A stretch of 43,644 nucleotides of DNA from Methylothermaceae bacterium (GCA_026984375.1 JALSSF010000151.1:1-43644), one strand, 5' to 3'; shown: positions 9,983 to 18,863, numbered from the stretch's first letter. Notes: a model not told the origin generated them from the sequence alone. Translations and numbers: made by a program.

Positions 9983-11227
9983 TTGAGTGAAAGACGCGTC
10001 GTCGTTACCGGACTGGGCATTTTGTCCCCGGTGGGAAACACCGTTGCCGAAGCCTGGCAAAATATCGTCAGCGGCAAGAGCGGCATCGGCCCGATCGAGT
10101 ATTTCGACGTCAGCAGCTTTCCCACCCGTTTCGGCGGAGTGGTGAAGAACTTCGACGTGACCGAATACATTCCGGCCAAAGAGGCCCGCAAGATGGACCC
10201 GTTCATCCATTACGGGATCGCCGCCGCCTGTCAAGCGTTCGAAGACGCCGGCTTGGAGGTGACCGACGCCAACGCGGAATGGATCGGCGTGGCCATCGGC
10301 GCCGGTATCGGCGGCATCACCGGCATCGAGAACGGGCACAGCGCCTATCTCCAGGGAGGGCCGCGACGGATCTCGCCTTTTTTCGTGCCCGCGAACATCA
10401 TCAACATGATCTCCGGCAATTTCGCCGTCATGAAGGGAATCCGGGGGCCCAACTTCGCCGTGGTCTCGGCCTGTGCCACTTCCAACCACAACATCGGCGA
10501 GGCCGCCCGCATCATCCGCACCGGCGATGCCGAGGTGATGATCGCCGGCGGGGCGGAATTCCCCATTTCCCCCACCGGGCTGGGCGGGTTCGCCGCCGCC
10601 CGCGCCCTGTCACGGCGCAACGACGATCCCCAGGGGGCCAGCCGGCCGTGGGACAAGGACCGCGACGGCTTCGTACTGTCCGAGGGGGCCGGGGTGTTGG
10701 TGCTGGAATCCCTCGAGCACGCATTGGCCCGTGACGCCAACATTTACGCCGAGCTGATCGGCTACGCCGCCACCGCCGATGCCTATCACATGACCCAGCC
10801 ACCCCCCAGGGGGGAGGGTGCGGCGTTGTGCATGCGCCGCGCGCTCCGGGCGGCCCGCATCAATCCGGAACAGGTGGATTACATCAATGCCCACGGCACC
10901 TCGACCCCGGCGGGAGACCTGGCCGAAACCCAGGCCATCAAGAGCGCCTTCGGCGAGACGGCCTACCGTATCCCGGTCAGCTCCACCAAGTCGATGACGG
11001 GCCACTTGCTGGGAGCCGCCGGCGGCATCGAGGCCATCTTCACCATTCTGGCCCTGCGCGACCGGATTCTGCCGCCCACCATCAATCTGGACGAACCCGG
11101 CGAAGGTTGTGATCTGGATTACGTCCCCCACACCGCCCGGGAAGCCCGGATCGATATCGCCATTTCCAATTCCTTCGGCTTCGGTGGCACCAATTCCACT
11201 CTGGTCTTCAAACGGTTCACCGGTTGA
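9983..11227 (+). CDS. fabF: 3-oxoacyl-ACP synthase II (KAS II)
   Basis: Elongating condensing enzyme of fatty acid synthesis. The 414-residue protein has the nucleophile Cys164 in [13 protein letters not shown], and the two catalytic histidines in [11 protein letters not shown] (about 304) and GHLLGAAGG (about 341). I place the start at a TTG at 9983 because [12 protein letters not shown] aligns with the usual N-terminus and no ATG or GTG is available in frame nearby; initiation may therefore be weak. The gene lies downstream of the acpP attenuator. Confidence 0.96.
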   Translation: MSERRVVVTGLGILSPVGNTVAEAWQNIVSGKSGIGPIEYFDVSSFPTRFGGVVKNFDVTEYIPAKEARKMDPFIHYGIAAACQAFEDAGLEVTDANAEWIGVAIGAGIGGITGIENGHSAYLQGGPRRISPFFVPANIINMISGNFAVMKGIRGPNFAVVSACATSNHNIGEAARIIRTGDAEVMIAGGAEFPISPTGLGGFAAARALSRRNDDPQGASRPWDKDRDGFVLSEGAGVLVLESLEHALARDANIYAELIGYAATADAYHMTQPPPRGEGAALCMRRALRAARINPEQVDYINAHGTSTPAGDLAETQAIKSAFGETAYRIPVSSTKSMTGHLLGAAGGIEAIFTILALRDRILPPTINLDEPGEGCDLDYVPHTAREARIDIAISNSFGFGGTNSTLVFKRFTG

Positions 11228-11304
11228 TTCCGCCCTTTCGCTTCCACGGCGTGGAAAGCGATCTGCCGGTGATTCGGCGAGACCGGAACTGATCGGAGTC
11301 TCCC

Positions 11305-12117
11305 ATGACAGCGTCGGTGTGGATCAACGGCCGGCCGGGGCGGTGGATCGACGTCTTCGACCGCGGTTTCCAGTACGGTGACGGTCTGTTTGAAACCTTC
11401 CTGATCCGGAACGGGACCCCCGTGTTGTGGGAGGCGCACATGGCCAGGCTGCGGCGCGGGTGCGAGCGCCTCGCCCTCCCCATGCCCGATCCCGGCCTGC
11501 TTTACGACGAGGCCCTCAGGGCTTGTGCCGGCGTGGAGGCCGGGGTGCTGAAGCTGCAAGTGACCCGGGGCGGCGGCGGGCGTGGTTATGCCCCGCCCCG
11601 GGAAGTCGAGGCGACCCGGGTGTTCAGCCGTCATGCGTTGCCCCCGGCGTTGTCCGTCTGGCGCCAGGACGGCGTTCGGGTCCGGTTGTGCCGGACCCGG
11701 TTGGGGATCAATCCCGCCCTGGCCGGTATCAAACATTGCAACCGCCTGGAGCAGGTACTGGCCCGGCTGGAGTGGAACGATCCCGCCGTCCACGAAGGAT
11801 TGATGTGTGACGGCGAAGGTTTTTTGGTAGAGGCCACCATGAGCAACGTGTTCTGGGTGCGGGACTCGGTGGTATTCACCCCCGGCGTCGACCGTTGTGG
11901 TGTCGCCGGCGTCGTCCGCGACTGGGTGATGCACCGGCTGCAGGCGTGGGGAACGACGGTGAGAACGGTGCGGGTGAAACCGACGGTGTTGGTGCAGGCG
12001 GAGGAGGTATTTCTCACCAACAGCGTGATCGGCATCGTGCCGGTGGTCGCCTGGGAAGACGGGCGCTGGCCGGTCGGACCGGTCACCCGGCGTCTGCAGG
12101 AGGCGTGGCGGCCGTGA
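11305..12117 (+). CDS. pabC: Aminodeoxychorismate lyase
   Basis: PLP enzyme (class IV, D-amino-acid aminotransferase fold) converting aminodeoxychorismate to p-aminobenzoate for folate. The 270-residue protein has FDRGFQYGDGLFET (about residues 18-31), the PLP lysine in GIKHCNRLEQVLA (Lys143), and EATMSNVFW. The position between fabF and mltG is the gammaproteobacterial arrangement, which supports PabC over a branched-chain aminotransferase. It overlaps mltG by four bases (GTGA). The 77-base gap before it holds a small imperfect hairpin (11238-11261) without a U-run. Confidence 0.94.
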   Translation: MTASVWINGRPGRWIDVFDRGFQYGDGLFETFLIRNGTPVLWEAHMARLRRGCERLALPMPDPGLLYDEALRACAGVEAGVLKLQVTRGGGGRGYAPPREVEATRVFSRHALPPALSVWRQDGVRVRLCRTRLGINPALAGIKHCNRLEQVLARLEWNDPAVHEGLMCDGEGFLVEATMSNVFWVRDSVVFTPGVDRCGVAGVVRDWVMHRLQAWGTTVRTVRVKPTVLVQAEEVFLTNSVIGIVPVVAWEDGRWPVGPVTRRLQEAWRP

Positions 12118-13118
12118 AGCGGTGGTGGCTGGTCATGTTGGGCCTGGGCCTGCTTCTCTTCGGCGGTGCCGGTTGGTTCTGGCACCAGTATCGCCAGGCT
12201 CTGGTGCGTCCCTTGGACCTGGATGCCCCGGTGACCTTCGAGATCAAACGGGGGGAGTCGCTCACCACCGTGGCGCGGCGGTTGCAGCGTCAGGGGATTC
12301 TGCCGCAGCCGCGCTGGCTGTTGTTATGGGCCTTGGAGCGGGGGGTATCCGCCGACATCCGGGCGGGGGAATACCGGTTGCGCCCCGGCATGACGCCCAA
12401 GTCCCTGCTCACCCTGTTTCTGTCAGGCAAGGTGGCCCAACACCGCATCACCCTGGTGGAAGGCTGGACGGTGAAACAAGTCCTGGCGGCCCTGGCGGCG
12501 GAGCCGGCCCTGAAACACACCCTCGAAAACGTTCCGTTGGCGGATTTGCTGTCGGTTCTCCAGTTGCCCCCGGGTCATCCGGAAGGCCGTTTCTTTCCGG
12601 ACACCTATTTCTTCGTCCGCGGTGCCAGCGATCGTGAAATTCTGCGCCGGGCCTACCGCCGCATGGAACGGGTCCTCGGGGAGGAGTGGCGCGACCGGGC
12701 CGCCGACCTGCCCCTGAAGACGCCTTATCAGGCGTTGATTCTGGCCTCCATCGTGGAGAAGGAAACCGGTCGCCGCGAGGAGCAGGCCGAGATCGCCGGT
12801 GTCTTCATCCGGCGCCTGCGCAAGGGGATGAAACTGCAGTCGGACCCGACGGTCATCTATGGCATGGGCGACGCCTTCGACGGTGACATCCGACGCCGGG
12901 ACCTGCGCGCCGACACGCCGTACAACACCTATGTGCATCCGGGATTGCCGCCGACCCCGATCGCCCTGCCGGGGCGGAGCGCCATTCACGCCGTGCTGCA
13001 TCCGGCGGACGGTGACGCCCTGTACTTCGTTTCCCGGGGTGACGGCAGTCACCAGTTTTCCGCCACCCTGAAGGAACACAATCGCGCCGTGGCCCGCTAT
13101 CAACTGGGGAAACGATGA
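12114..13118 (+). CDS. mltG: Endolytic murein transglycosylase MltG
   Basis: Inner-membrane enzyme that cleaves nascent glycan strands (YceG family). The 334-residue protein has an N-terminal membrane helix (about residues 4-22), a LysM-like segment (about 40-65), and the catalytic domain with FFPDTYFF (about 160-167) and the catalytic glutamate in LASIVEKETGR (Glu215), followed by FIRRLRKGMKLQSDPTVIYG. The GTG start at 12114 overlaps the pabC stop (GTGA). The end overlaps tmk by four bases. Confidence 0.95.
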   Translation: MKRWWLVMLGLGLLLFGGAGWFWHQYRQALVRPLDLDAPVTFEIKRGESLTTVARRLQRQGILPQPRWLLLWALERGVSADIRAGEYRLRPGMTPKSLLTLFLSGKVAQHRITLVEGWTVKQVLAALAAEPALKHTLENVPLADLLSVLQLPPGHPEGRFFPDTYFFVRGASDREILRRAYRRMERVLGEEWRDRAADLPLKTPYQALILASIVEKETGRREEQAEIAGVFIRRLRKGMKLQSDPTVIYGMGDAFDGDIRRRDLRADTPYNTYVHPGLPPTPIALPGRSAIHAVLHPADGDALYFVSRGDGSHQFSATLKEHNRAVARYQLGKR

Positions 13119-13744
13119 AGCGGGGCTGTTTCTTGACCCTGGAAGGCGGGGAGGGGGTCGGCAAAACCACCAATTTGGCGTTCATCGACGATTTCCTCCG
13201 ACGCCGCGGGATCGAGGTGGTGGTCACCCGGGAGCCCGGAGGGGTGCCGGTGGCGGAAAAGCTGCGGGAATTGATCCTCGATGAAACCGGTCTGCTGCCG
13301 GAGGCGGAGCTGCTGTTGATTTTCGCCGGCCGCGTCCATCACGTGCGCGACAAGATCCTCCCCGCCCTGGAGCGGGGGCAGTGGGTGGTGAGCGACCGCT
13401 TCGTCGACGCCAGTTACGCCTATCAGGGTGGTGGCCGGGGACTGTCCTGGCGGCGCATCGAATATCTGGAAGACTGGCTGGTGGCCGGTTGCCGTCCGGA
13501 TCTGACCTTTTTGTTCGATGCCCCGGTGGAAATCGGTCTGGGACGGGCCCGGGCCCGCGGCGATATCAACCGTTTCGAGGAGGAGACGGTCGCCTTTCTG
13601 GAGCGGGTGCGTCAGGCCTATCTGGAGCGTTGGCGCCGGGAACCCGGGCGTATCTGCCGCATCGACGCCAGCCGTCCCCTGGCCGAGGTTCAAGAAGCCA
13701 TCGCGGCCCGCCTGAGCCGATTGGTGGAAACGTGGCGGAAGTGA
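13115..13744 (+). CDS. tmk: Thymidylate kinase
   Basis: Phosphorylates dTMP to dTDP. The 209-residue protein has the P-loop EGGEGVGKTT (about residues 10-19), the VVTREPGGVPVAEKLRE segment and the DRFVDASYAYQGGGRG motif. The ATG at 13115 overlaps mltG by four bases. It lies directly before holB, the usual order. Confidence 0.96.
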   Translation: MKRGCFLTLEGGEGVGKTTNLAFIDDFLRRRGIEVVVTREPGGVPVAEKLRELILDETGLLPEAELLLIFAGRVHHVRDKILPALERGQWVVSDRFVDASYAYQGGGRGLSWRRIEYLEDWLVAGCRPDLTFLFDAPVEIGLGRARARGDINRFEEETVAFLERVRQAYLERWRREPGRICRIDASRPLAEVQEAIAARLSRLVETWRK

Positions 13745-14697
13745 ACTGTTTCTGGCACGCCCCGGTGTGGCGCCGGCTGGAGGCCTACCTGAGCCAGGAC
13801 CGTCTGCCCCACGCCCTGCTGCTTCAGGGACCCGCCGGGATCGGTAAACGCCGCCTGGCCCTGACGCTGGCCCGACGCATCCTGTGCGAGGATGGCCGTG
13901 CCTGCGGCCGGTGCCCGGCCTGTCGATTGCTGGCCGGCGGCAACCATCCGGATCTTTTGACCCTGGCGCCCGAGCCGGGGCGGCCGCTGACGGTCGACCG
14001 GATCCGGGAATTGATCGAGACCCTGACCCTGACGCCCCAGTACGGCCGCGGCCGCGTCGTGGTCCTGGAAGCGGCCGACCGCATGAATCCGGCCGCCGCC
14101 AACGCCTTTCTCAAGACCCTGGAAGAACCGGCGCCCGACACGGTCATCCTGTTGCTGTGCGAGCAGGTGTCCCGTCTGCCGGCCACGATCGTGAGCCGGT
14201 GCCAGCGTCTCCCTTTGATCCCGCCGCCCCGGCAAGAGGCCGAAAAATGGCTGGTCGCCCAGGGTTTTCCCGCGCCGCAGGCCGGACTGGCCCTGGCTCT
14301 CAACGGTGGGGCGCCGCTGGCCGCCAAGGCTTGGCTCGAAGGCGACGAGCCTGAGCGTCGCCGACGGTTCCTGGAGACGCTGGAAGCGTTGCTGTCCGGG
14401 CGGCGGGATCCGGTGGTGCTGGCAGGGGAGTGGCAGACGGAGGTGCCGGAGCGTCTGAGCGTCTGGCTGCTCACCGTCGTCGCCGATCTGGTCCGCCTGG
14501 GACACGGCGCCGGCCAGGGTCTGGTCAACGTCGATTGCCGGGAGCGGTTGCAGGATTGGGCGGAAAAGCTAGACTTAAACCAGGTGTTCGGGGTCTGGGA
14601 GCGGTTGCTGAGCTGGCGCCGGGAGTTGCAGAGCCCGCTGAATCAGACCCTGGTGCTGGAATCGCTGTTTTTGGAAATTCATCGACTCAGGCCATGA
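13741..14697 (+). CDS. holB: DNA polymerase III delta-prime subunit
   Basis: Clamp-loader subunit. The product has a P-loop-like GPAGIGKRRL segment (about residues 30-39), a four-cysteine zinc module (Cys49, Cys55, Cys58, Cys61, in the CGRCPACR region), FLKTLEEPAPDT, and the SRCQRL arginine-finger motif. I chose the GTG at 13741 (318 residues, 4-base GTGA overlap with tmk); a GTG three codons upstream is possible. It overlaps pilZ by four bases. Confidence 0.94.
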   Translation: MNCFWHAPVWRRLEAYLSQDRLPHALLLQGPAGIGKRRLALTLARRILCEDGRACGRCPACRLLAGGNHPDLLTLAPEPGRPLTVDRIRELIETLTLTPQYGRGRVVVLEAADRMNPAAANAFLKTLEEPAPDTVILLLCEQVSRLPATIVSRCQRLPLIPPPRQEAEKWLVAQGFPAPQAGLALALNGGAPLAAKAWLEGDEPERRRRFLETLEALLSGRRDPVVLAGEWQTEVPERLSVWLLTVVADLVRLGHGAGQGLVNVDCRERLQDWAEKLDLNQVFGVWERLLSWRRELQSPLNQTLVLESLFLEIHRLRP

Positions 14698-15044
14698 GCA
14701 AGCCCAAAGCGAAACAGGGGATTCTCTCCCTGACCATCAAGGACAAAAGCGCCCTCTATGCGGCCTACATGTCGTTTCTGCCCAACGGGGGATTGTTCAT
14801 CCCCACCAGCCGTGAGTATCAGCTCGGGGACGAAGTCTTCATGTTGCTCAGTCTGTTGGACGAGCCGGAACGGATTCCGGTGGCGGGGCGGATCGTCTGG
14901 ATCACTCCCAAGGGGGCGGAAGGCTATCGCAGCGCCGGTGTCGGGGTCCAGTTCAGCGACGAGGACAAAGGCAGGACCCGGAGCAAGATCGAGACCCATC
15001 TGGCGGGAAAGTTGCAATCGGAGCGCCCGACCCATACCATGTAG
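14694..15044 (+). CDS. pilZ: PilZ-type type IV pilus assembly protein
   Basis: A 116-residue single-domain PilZ protein (P. aeruginosa PilZ is 118). It contains FLPNGGLFIPTSREY and a GVGVQFSDED segment. The RxxxR motif required for cyclic-di-GMP binding is not visible at the N-terminus, as in the founding PilZ, so it probably works by protein contacts in type IV pilus biogenesis rather than as a c-di-GMP receptor. holB-pilZ-tatD order is the same as in Pseudomonas. Overlaps holB by four bases. Confidence 0.92.
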   Translation: MSKPKAKQGILSLTIKDKSALYAAYMSFLPNGGLFIPTSREYQLGDEVFMLLSLLDEPERIPVAGRIVWITPKGAEGYRSAGVGVQFSDEDKGRTRSKIETHLAGKLQSERPTHTM

Positions 15045-15074
15045 CGCCTCTTCCGACGTCCAGGGTTCCGCCCG

Positions 15075-15863
15075 ATGCTGATCGATTCCCATTGTCATCT
15101 CGACCGTCTCGACCTCAAGCCCTTCGACGGTGATTTCGACCGTTTCATGGAACGGGCCCGTGAGGAGGGGGTGGGCCACATGCTGTGTGTGGGCATCAAT
15201 CTGCCGACTTTCCCGCGCATGGCCGAACTGGCGGCCCGCTATCCGGGGGAAATCTCCGTGTCCGTCGGCGAGCATCCCAACGACAGCAAAGGCGTCCCCC
15301 TCGATGTGGACCGCCTGCTCGAATACGGCCGACTGGATCGGGTGGTGGCCATCGGCGAGACCGGGCTCGACTATTACCGCAGCGAAGGGGATCTGACCTG
15401 GCAGCAGGAGCGCTTCCGCCAGCACATCCGGGTGGCCAAGATCCTGAACAAGCCTCTCATCGTCCACAGCCGCGCCGCCAGGGAGGACACCCTGCGGATC
15501 TGGCGGGAGGAGCGGGCCTTCGAGGTCGGCGGGGTGCTCCACTGCTTCGCCGAGGACTGGGACATGGCCCGCCGGGCGCTGGACGCCAATCTCTACGTTT
15601 CCTTCTCCGGTATCGTCACCTTCAAAAACGCCCAGGCCATTCAGGAAGTGGCGCGGAAGGTGCCGGAAGACCGTTTTCTGATCGAGACCGATTCACCCTA
15701 TCTCGCCCCGGTGCCCTACCGGGGCAAGCCCAATTATCCCTTTTACGTGGGCAAGGTGGCCGAGAAGATCGCCGAACTGCGCGGCGTTCCCTTCGAAAGG
15801 GTCGCAGAGCGGACCTGTACCAATTTCCGCCGCCTGTTCACCCGGGCCCCAGTCCCTGCCTGA
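15075..15863 (+). CDS. ycfH: TatD/YcfH family metal-dependent hydrolase
   Basis: Putative metal-dependent deoxyribonuclease of the TatD family. The 262-residue protein begins MLIDSHCHLD (metal ligands His6, His8) and has the GETGLDYYR glutamate, the PLIVHSRAA histidine, HCFAEDW and ETDSPYLAPVPYRGK, a full metal-binding set. Synteny with holB and pilZ matches E. coli YcfH. The last 26 bases overlap the convergent aminotransferase gene. Confidence 0.93.
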   Translation: MLIDSHCHLDRLDLKPFDGDFDRFMERAREEGVGHMLCVGINLPTFPRMAELAARYPGEISVSVGEHPNDSKGVPLDVDRLLEYGRLDRVVAIGETGLDYYRSEGDLTWQQERFRQHIRVAKILNKPLIVHSRAAREDTLRIWREERAFEVGGVLHCFAEDWDMARRALDANLYVSFSGIVTFKNAQAIQEVARKVPEDRFLIETDSPYLAPVPYRGKPNYPFYVGKVAEKIAELRGVPFERVAERTCTNFRRLFTRAPVPA

Positions 15864-16965
15864 CCCGATCCAGGGCACGGTCGAGGGTTTCCAGGTCGTT
15901 GTGGAAGTGGGGGGAGAAGCGGATTCCTCCGCCGCGCAGGGCGCAGATCACCTGATGCTGGCGTAGAAACTGGAACAGCCGTGGGGCCTCCCCGGCCTTG
16001 GGGGCGAAGGTCACGATGCCGGCATGACGGTCCGGCGGCGTGATCAGCCGCAGCCGCTCGTCCCATTGGATGCGCTCGATCAGATACGCGGCCCGCTCCA
16101 GCACCTGGGTTTCGATGTCGGCCAGGCCGGTTTCCAGCAGCAGCCCCAGGCTGGCGTCGAGGCCGAAGATGCCGAGGAAATTGGGACTGCCGCATTCGAA
16201 ACGGCGGGCGCTTCGGGCCGGCTGCCAGTCGCGGCGGTCGTAGTCGCCGGCGTGTTCCACCATGTGCCAGCCGTATTCCAGCAGTCGGAGGCGGTCGCGG
16301 GCCGCCGGCGTGGTGTAGAACAGGCCCAGCCCTTCCGGAGCCAGCAGCCATTTGTGGCCGTCGGCCATGACGAAGTCGGCCTGCCATGCCTGGACGTCGG
16401 CCTGCAGGGCCCCCAGGCTCTGGATGGCGTCGACGCAGAACAGGATGTGACGGCGGCGGCAGAAGTCGCCGATCCGTTCCAGATCCATGCGGCGGCCGCT
16501 GGCGTACTGCACCGAGCTGACGGTGACGAGACGAGTGCGGCGGTCCACCAGGGCGAACAGGGCTTCTTCGGGGGATTCGGCCGACGCCGTGTCCGCCTGC
16601 CGCACTTCCACGCCGCGATCCCGTAAGGCCTCCCAGGGGATGCGGTTGGAGGGGAATTCCTCGTTGCTGGTGACGACGTTGTCGCCGTCTCGCCATTCCA
16701 GACCCTGAGCGACGAAGGACAATGCCTCGGAGGTGTTTTTCACCAGAGCGATGTCCTCGGTCGAGGGGGCGTTGAGCAGGCAGCGGATCCGTTCACGCAG
16801 GCGACCTTCCACCGTGAGCCAGTCCGGATAGTCGGCCGCCCCCCTGCGGCTGTTGGTTTCGGCGAAGCGGGTCACCGCCGCCTTGGTGCAGCGGGGCCAG
16901 GGCCCGACCCCGGCATGGTTGAGATAGATCAGCTCCGGTTCCAGTTCGAAGGCGGGGTGACTCAC
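15838..16965 (-). CDS. Class V aminotransferase-fold PLP enzyme
   Basis: A 375-residue fold-type I PLP protein of the class V (cysteine desulfurase/isopenicillin-N epimerase-like) group. Visible are LNHAGVGPWP near the N-terminus, VKNTSEALSFVAQG (phosphate-binding), the PLP-contacting CVDAIQSLG (Asp179) and the Schiff-base lysine Lys205 in ADGHKWLLAPEGLGLFY. The active-site cysteine loop of the IscS/SufS desulfurases is not evident, so a desulfurase role is unlikely and the substrate is unknown. The GTG at 16965 gives a 4-base overlap with the upstream transporter gene and the expected N-terminus. Its amine substrate might be one imported by that transporter; that is inference. Confidence 0.85.
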   Translation of the reverse strand: MSHPAFELEPELIYLNHAGVGPWPRCTKAAVTRFAETNSRRGAADYPDWLTVEGRLRERIRCLLNAPSTEDIALVKNTSEALSFVAQGLEWRDGDNVVTSNEEFPSNRIPWEALRDRGVEVRQADTASAESPEEALFALVDRRTRLVTVSSVQYASGRRMDLERIGDFCRRRHILFCVDAIQSLGALQADVQAWQADFVMADGHKWLLAPEGLGLFYTTPAARDRLRLLEYGWHMVEHAGDYDRRDWQPARSARRFECGSPNFLGIFGLDASLGLLLETGLADIETQVLERAAYLIERIQWDERLRLITPPDRHAGIVTFAPKAGEAPRLFQFLRQHQVICALRGGGIRFSPHFHNDLETLDRALDRVRQGLGPG

Positions 16966-18461
16966 AGCAACCCCCTGCCGGGATGGCGATGGTTGCCGGT
17001 GCGCCACGGGCGGCTGGCGAGAAACACGGCCAACGCCAGATTGATCAGTAGCCAGTCACGGCCGATCAGGATCAGAGCGGTCCAGGAGTAGCCGCCGTAG
17101 GGCTGGGTGATGTCCTGATACAGGTCACCGGCCAGGATCACCAGCAACACCAGCGGCACGAATCCTTTGATGAGCAGGTCCCAGATCTTGCCCAGGCGGA
17201 TGGGAGAGATCCGGTTCACGTGGCGGCGCAGCATGGGCAGGTCGAAGAACCAGCCGATGACGACGCACTCCAGCACCCCCACCAGCACCAGGCCGTAGTG
17301 GGTGAGGAAATGATCGACGATGTCCAGCCACAGCAATCCTGCCCGGGTGGCGAAAACGATCGAACCCAGGAACCCCAGCACGCACACCCCCGTGACCAAC
17401 GGCCCCCGGGCGGTGCCGAACTTGTCCACCACCGCCGATACGAAGGCCTCGATGATGGAAACCGCCGACGACAGGCCGGCGACCACCAGGCAAAGGAAAA
17501 ACACCGCCCCGAACAGATTGCCGCCCGGCATCAGGGACATGGCCTTGGGATAGGCGACGAAGGCCAGGCCGATGCTCTTGCTCACCACCTCCGCCAGTGG
17601 CTTGCCCTCCGCGGTGGCCATGAAGCCGAGGACGGCGAACACGGCGATGCCGGCGAACAGGGAATAACCGCAGTTGATGAAGGCGGTCAGCAGGGCGTTG
17701 CCGGTGATGTCGGCCCGGTCCGGCAGATAACTGGCGTAGGCGATCATGATGCCGAAGCCGAGGCTGAGGGTGAAAAAGATCTGACTGTAGGCGTCGATCC
17801 AGACTTTGGGGTCGGACAGCCTGGTGAAATCGGGGGTGACGTAGGCTTTCAGGCCGGTCGTGGCCCCGTCGAGGGTCAAAGACCAGAACACCAGGATGGC
17901 GGTCAGCAGCAGCAGGGTGGGCATGAGGATTTTGTTGGCCAGTTCGATGCCCCGCTGCACCCCGCGATAGACGATCCACCAGCTCAGGCCCCAGACCGCG
18001 ACGAGGCCGTAGAGGATCGGGGTGCGCACTTCCCCCAGCTCGGCGGGCGAGGCGGAGATCTGCAGGAAGCGTTTGAAGAAAAAGGTGTTGGGATCGTCGC
18101 CCCAGGCCAGGCGAAAGGCGTAGAAAAAATAATCCAGGCACCAGGCGATCACCGCGCTGTAGTACAGCATGATCCCGAACAGGACGAAGCACACCGGCCA
18201 CCAGCCCAGCCATTCCCAGCGGCGGCTGATTTTGGCGTAGGCCAGGGGAGCCGAACCGATCCGCTCGTGACCCAGGGCGTATTCCAGGATCAGCAACGGA
18301 ATGCCGGCCGTGAACAGGGCGACCAGATAGGGAATCAGGAAGGCGCCGCCGCCGTGTTCGTAGGCCAGGTAGCTGAAGCGCCAGATGTTGCCCAGGCCGA
18401 TGGCCGAACCCACCGCGGCCATCAGAAATCCCCATTCGCTTTTCCACTGTTCCCGTGCCAT
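16962..18461 (-). CDS. Sodium:neurotransmitter symporter (NSS) family transporter
   Basis: Inner-membrane sodium-coupled amino acid or amine transporter with the LeuT fold. The 499-residue protein starts with the diagnostic first helix, EWGFLMAAVGSAIGLGNIWRFSYLAY, whose unwound GSAIGLGN segment forms sodium and substrate sites, and has about twelve hydrophobic segments, the last close to the C-terminus. The substrate cannot be read from the sequence. A GGGGAG site precedes the ATG, and a plausible promoter lies at 18493-18522. The class V aminotransferase-like gene follows with a 4-base overlap. Confidence 0.93.
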   Translation of the reverse strand: MAREQWKSEWGFLMAAVGSAIGLGNIWRFSYLAYEHGGGAFLIPYLVALFTAGIPLLILEYALGHERIGSAPLAYAKISRRWEWLGWWPVCFVLFGIMLYYSAVIAWCLDYFFYAFRLAWGDDPNTFFFKRFLQISASPAELGEVRTPILYGLVAVWGLSWWIVYRGVQRGIELANKILMPTLLLLTAILVFWSLTLDGATTGLKAYVTPDFTRLSDPKVWIDAYSQIFFTLSLGFGIMIAYASYLPDRADITGNALLTAFINCGYSLFAGIAVFAVLGFMATAEGKPLAEVVSKSIGLAFVAYPKAMSLMPGGNLFGAVFFLCLVVAGLSSAVSIIEAFVSAVVDKFGTARGPLVTGVCVLGFLGSIVFATRAGLLWLDIVDHFLTHYGLVLVGVLECVVIGWFFDLPMLRRHVNRISPIRLGKIWDLLIKGFVPLVLLVILAGDLYQDITQPYGGYSWTALILIGRDWLLINLALAVFLASRPWRTGNHRHPGRGLL

Positions 18462-18492
18462 GCCGCTCCCCGTCGCTGACTCGAAAAAGGGA

Positions 18493-18522
18493 ACTTTACG
18501 GGAAAACCTTGAGACCGATCAA
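18493..18522 (-). promoter_or_regulatory. Candidate promoter of the NSS transporter operon
   Basis: On the minus strand TTGATC (18522-18517) and TAAAGT (18498-18493) are separated by 18 bases. It lies back to back with the plus-strand promoter at 18527-18555, the two -35 elements being only four bases apart. Confidence 0.5.
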
Positions 18523-18526
18523 GCGG

Positions 18527-18555
18527 TTGACTTGCCTCGGAGGCAGGCGTAAATT
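18527..18555 (+). promoter_or_regulatory. Sigma-70-type promoter with a dyad in its spacer
   Basis: TTGACT (18527-18532), a 17-base spacer and TAAATT (18550-18555). The spacer contains the perfect inverted repeat TGCCTC-G-GAGGCA (18533-18545), an operator-like placement. It would drive the small membrane-protein gene at 18589 with a start point near 18562. Confidence 0.65.
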
Positions 18556-18588
18556 GCCAGTGTCGACCTTTCCCCGAGGGTGAAACCG

Positions 18589-18816
18589 ATGCACGAGTTC
18601 TTCCAGGCCTTCAATGCGTATGCCGCCACCCATCCCGAGGTGCTCAAGGTGATGCACGTGTTGTTCTGGGTGCGCTGGTGGTTTTTCATGGGACTGATCG
18701 GGATCTTCCTGTACCTGATGTGGGCCGACCGGCGCCGCTACCTGGCGGAACAACGCCGCAAGGATATGATCCTGGGGCGGGTGAAAGTGCCGGATCAGGA
18801 CCGCTTCGCCGCTTGA
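18589..18816 (+). CDS. Small single-helix membrane protein of unknown function
   Basis: I do not recognise this 75-residue protein. It has a short, polar and aromatic N-terminus, one strongly hydrophobic segment (about residues 24-46, with the cluster WVRWWFFMGLIG), and then a very basic stretch (RRRYLAEQRRKD), suggesting the C-terminus faces the cytoplasm. I prefer the ATG at 18589 (CGAGGG about ten bases upstream) to a GTG nine bases earlier that lacks room for a ribosome-binding site. It has its own promoter and is divergent from the NSS transporter; small partner subunits of NSS transporters such as MetS exist, but this protein does not obviously resemble them. Its stop codon lies within the -35 of the htpG promoter. 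Confidence 0.75.
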   Translation: MHEFFQAFNAYAATHPEVLKVMHVLFWVRWWFFMGLIGIFLYLMWADRRRYLAEQRRKDMILGRVKVPDQDRFAA

Positions 18817-18837
18817 ATTCTTTTTTGGAATCCCCAT
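18812..18837 (+). promoter_or_regulatory. Sigma-32 heat-shock promoter of htpG
   Basis: CTTGAA (18812-18817), a 14-base spacer, and CCCCATGA starting at 18832 match the sigma-32 consensus (CTTGAA and CCCCAT) with correct spacing. The predicted start point is around 18843-18845. The -35 overlaps the stop codon of the small upstream gene. Confidence 0.85.
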
Positions 18838-18843
18838 GAGAAA

Positions 18844-18863
18844 GACGGCCCGCAAGGGCCGTC
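18844..18863 (+). other. Stem-loop at the predicted 5' end of htpG mRNA
   Basis: GACGGCCC (18844-18851) and GGGCCGTC (18856-18863) pair perfectly around a GCAA (GNRA-type) tetraloop. Since it begins at the predicted sigma-32 start point, it probably forms a 5'-terminal hairpin of the htpG leader. It is followed by GTCGTTTTC, so a role as a terminator of the upstream gene is also possible. Confidence 0.6.

Noticed and set aside
11238-11261. Hairpin TCGCTTCCAC/GTGGAAAGCGA after fabF as an intrinsic terminator
   Set aside because: The stem has a bulge and there is no U-run after it, so I did not call it a terminator.
11224-11292. A 22-codon TTG-initiated open frame after fabF
   Set aside because: No ribosome-binding site independent of the fabF stop, no similarity that I can see, and it overlaps a hairpin; most likely untranslated spacer.
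17220-18479. A 419-codon plus-strand open frame opposite the NSS transporter
   Set aside because: Antisense to a well-conserved membrane protein; the translation is Gln/Gly/His-rich with no domain.
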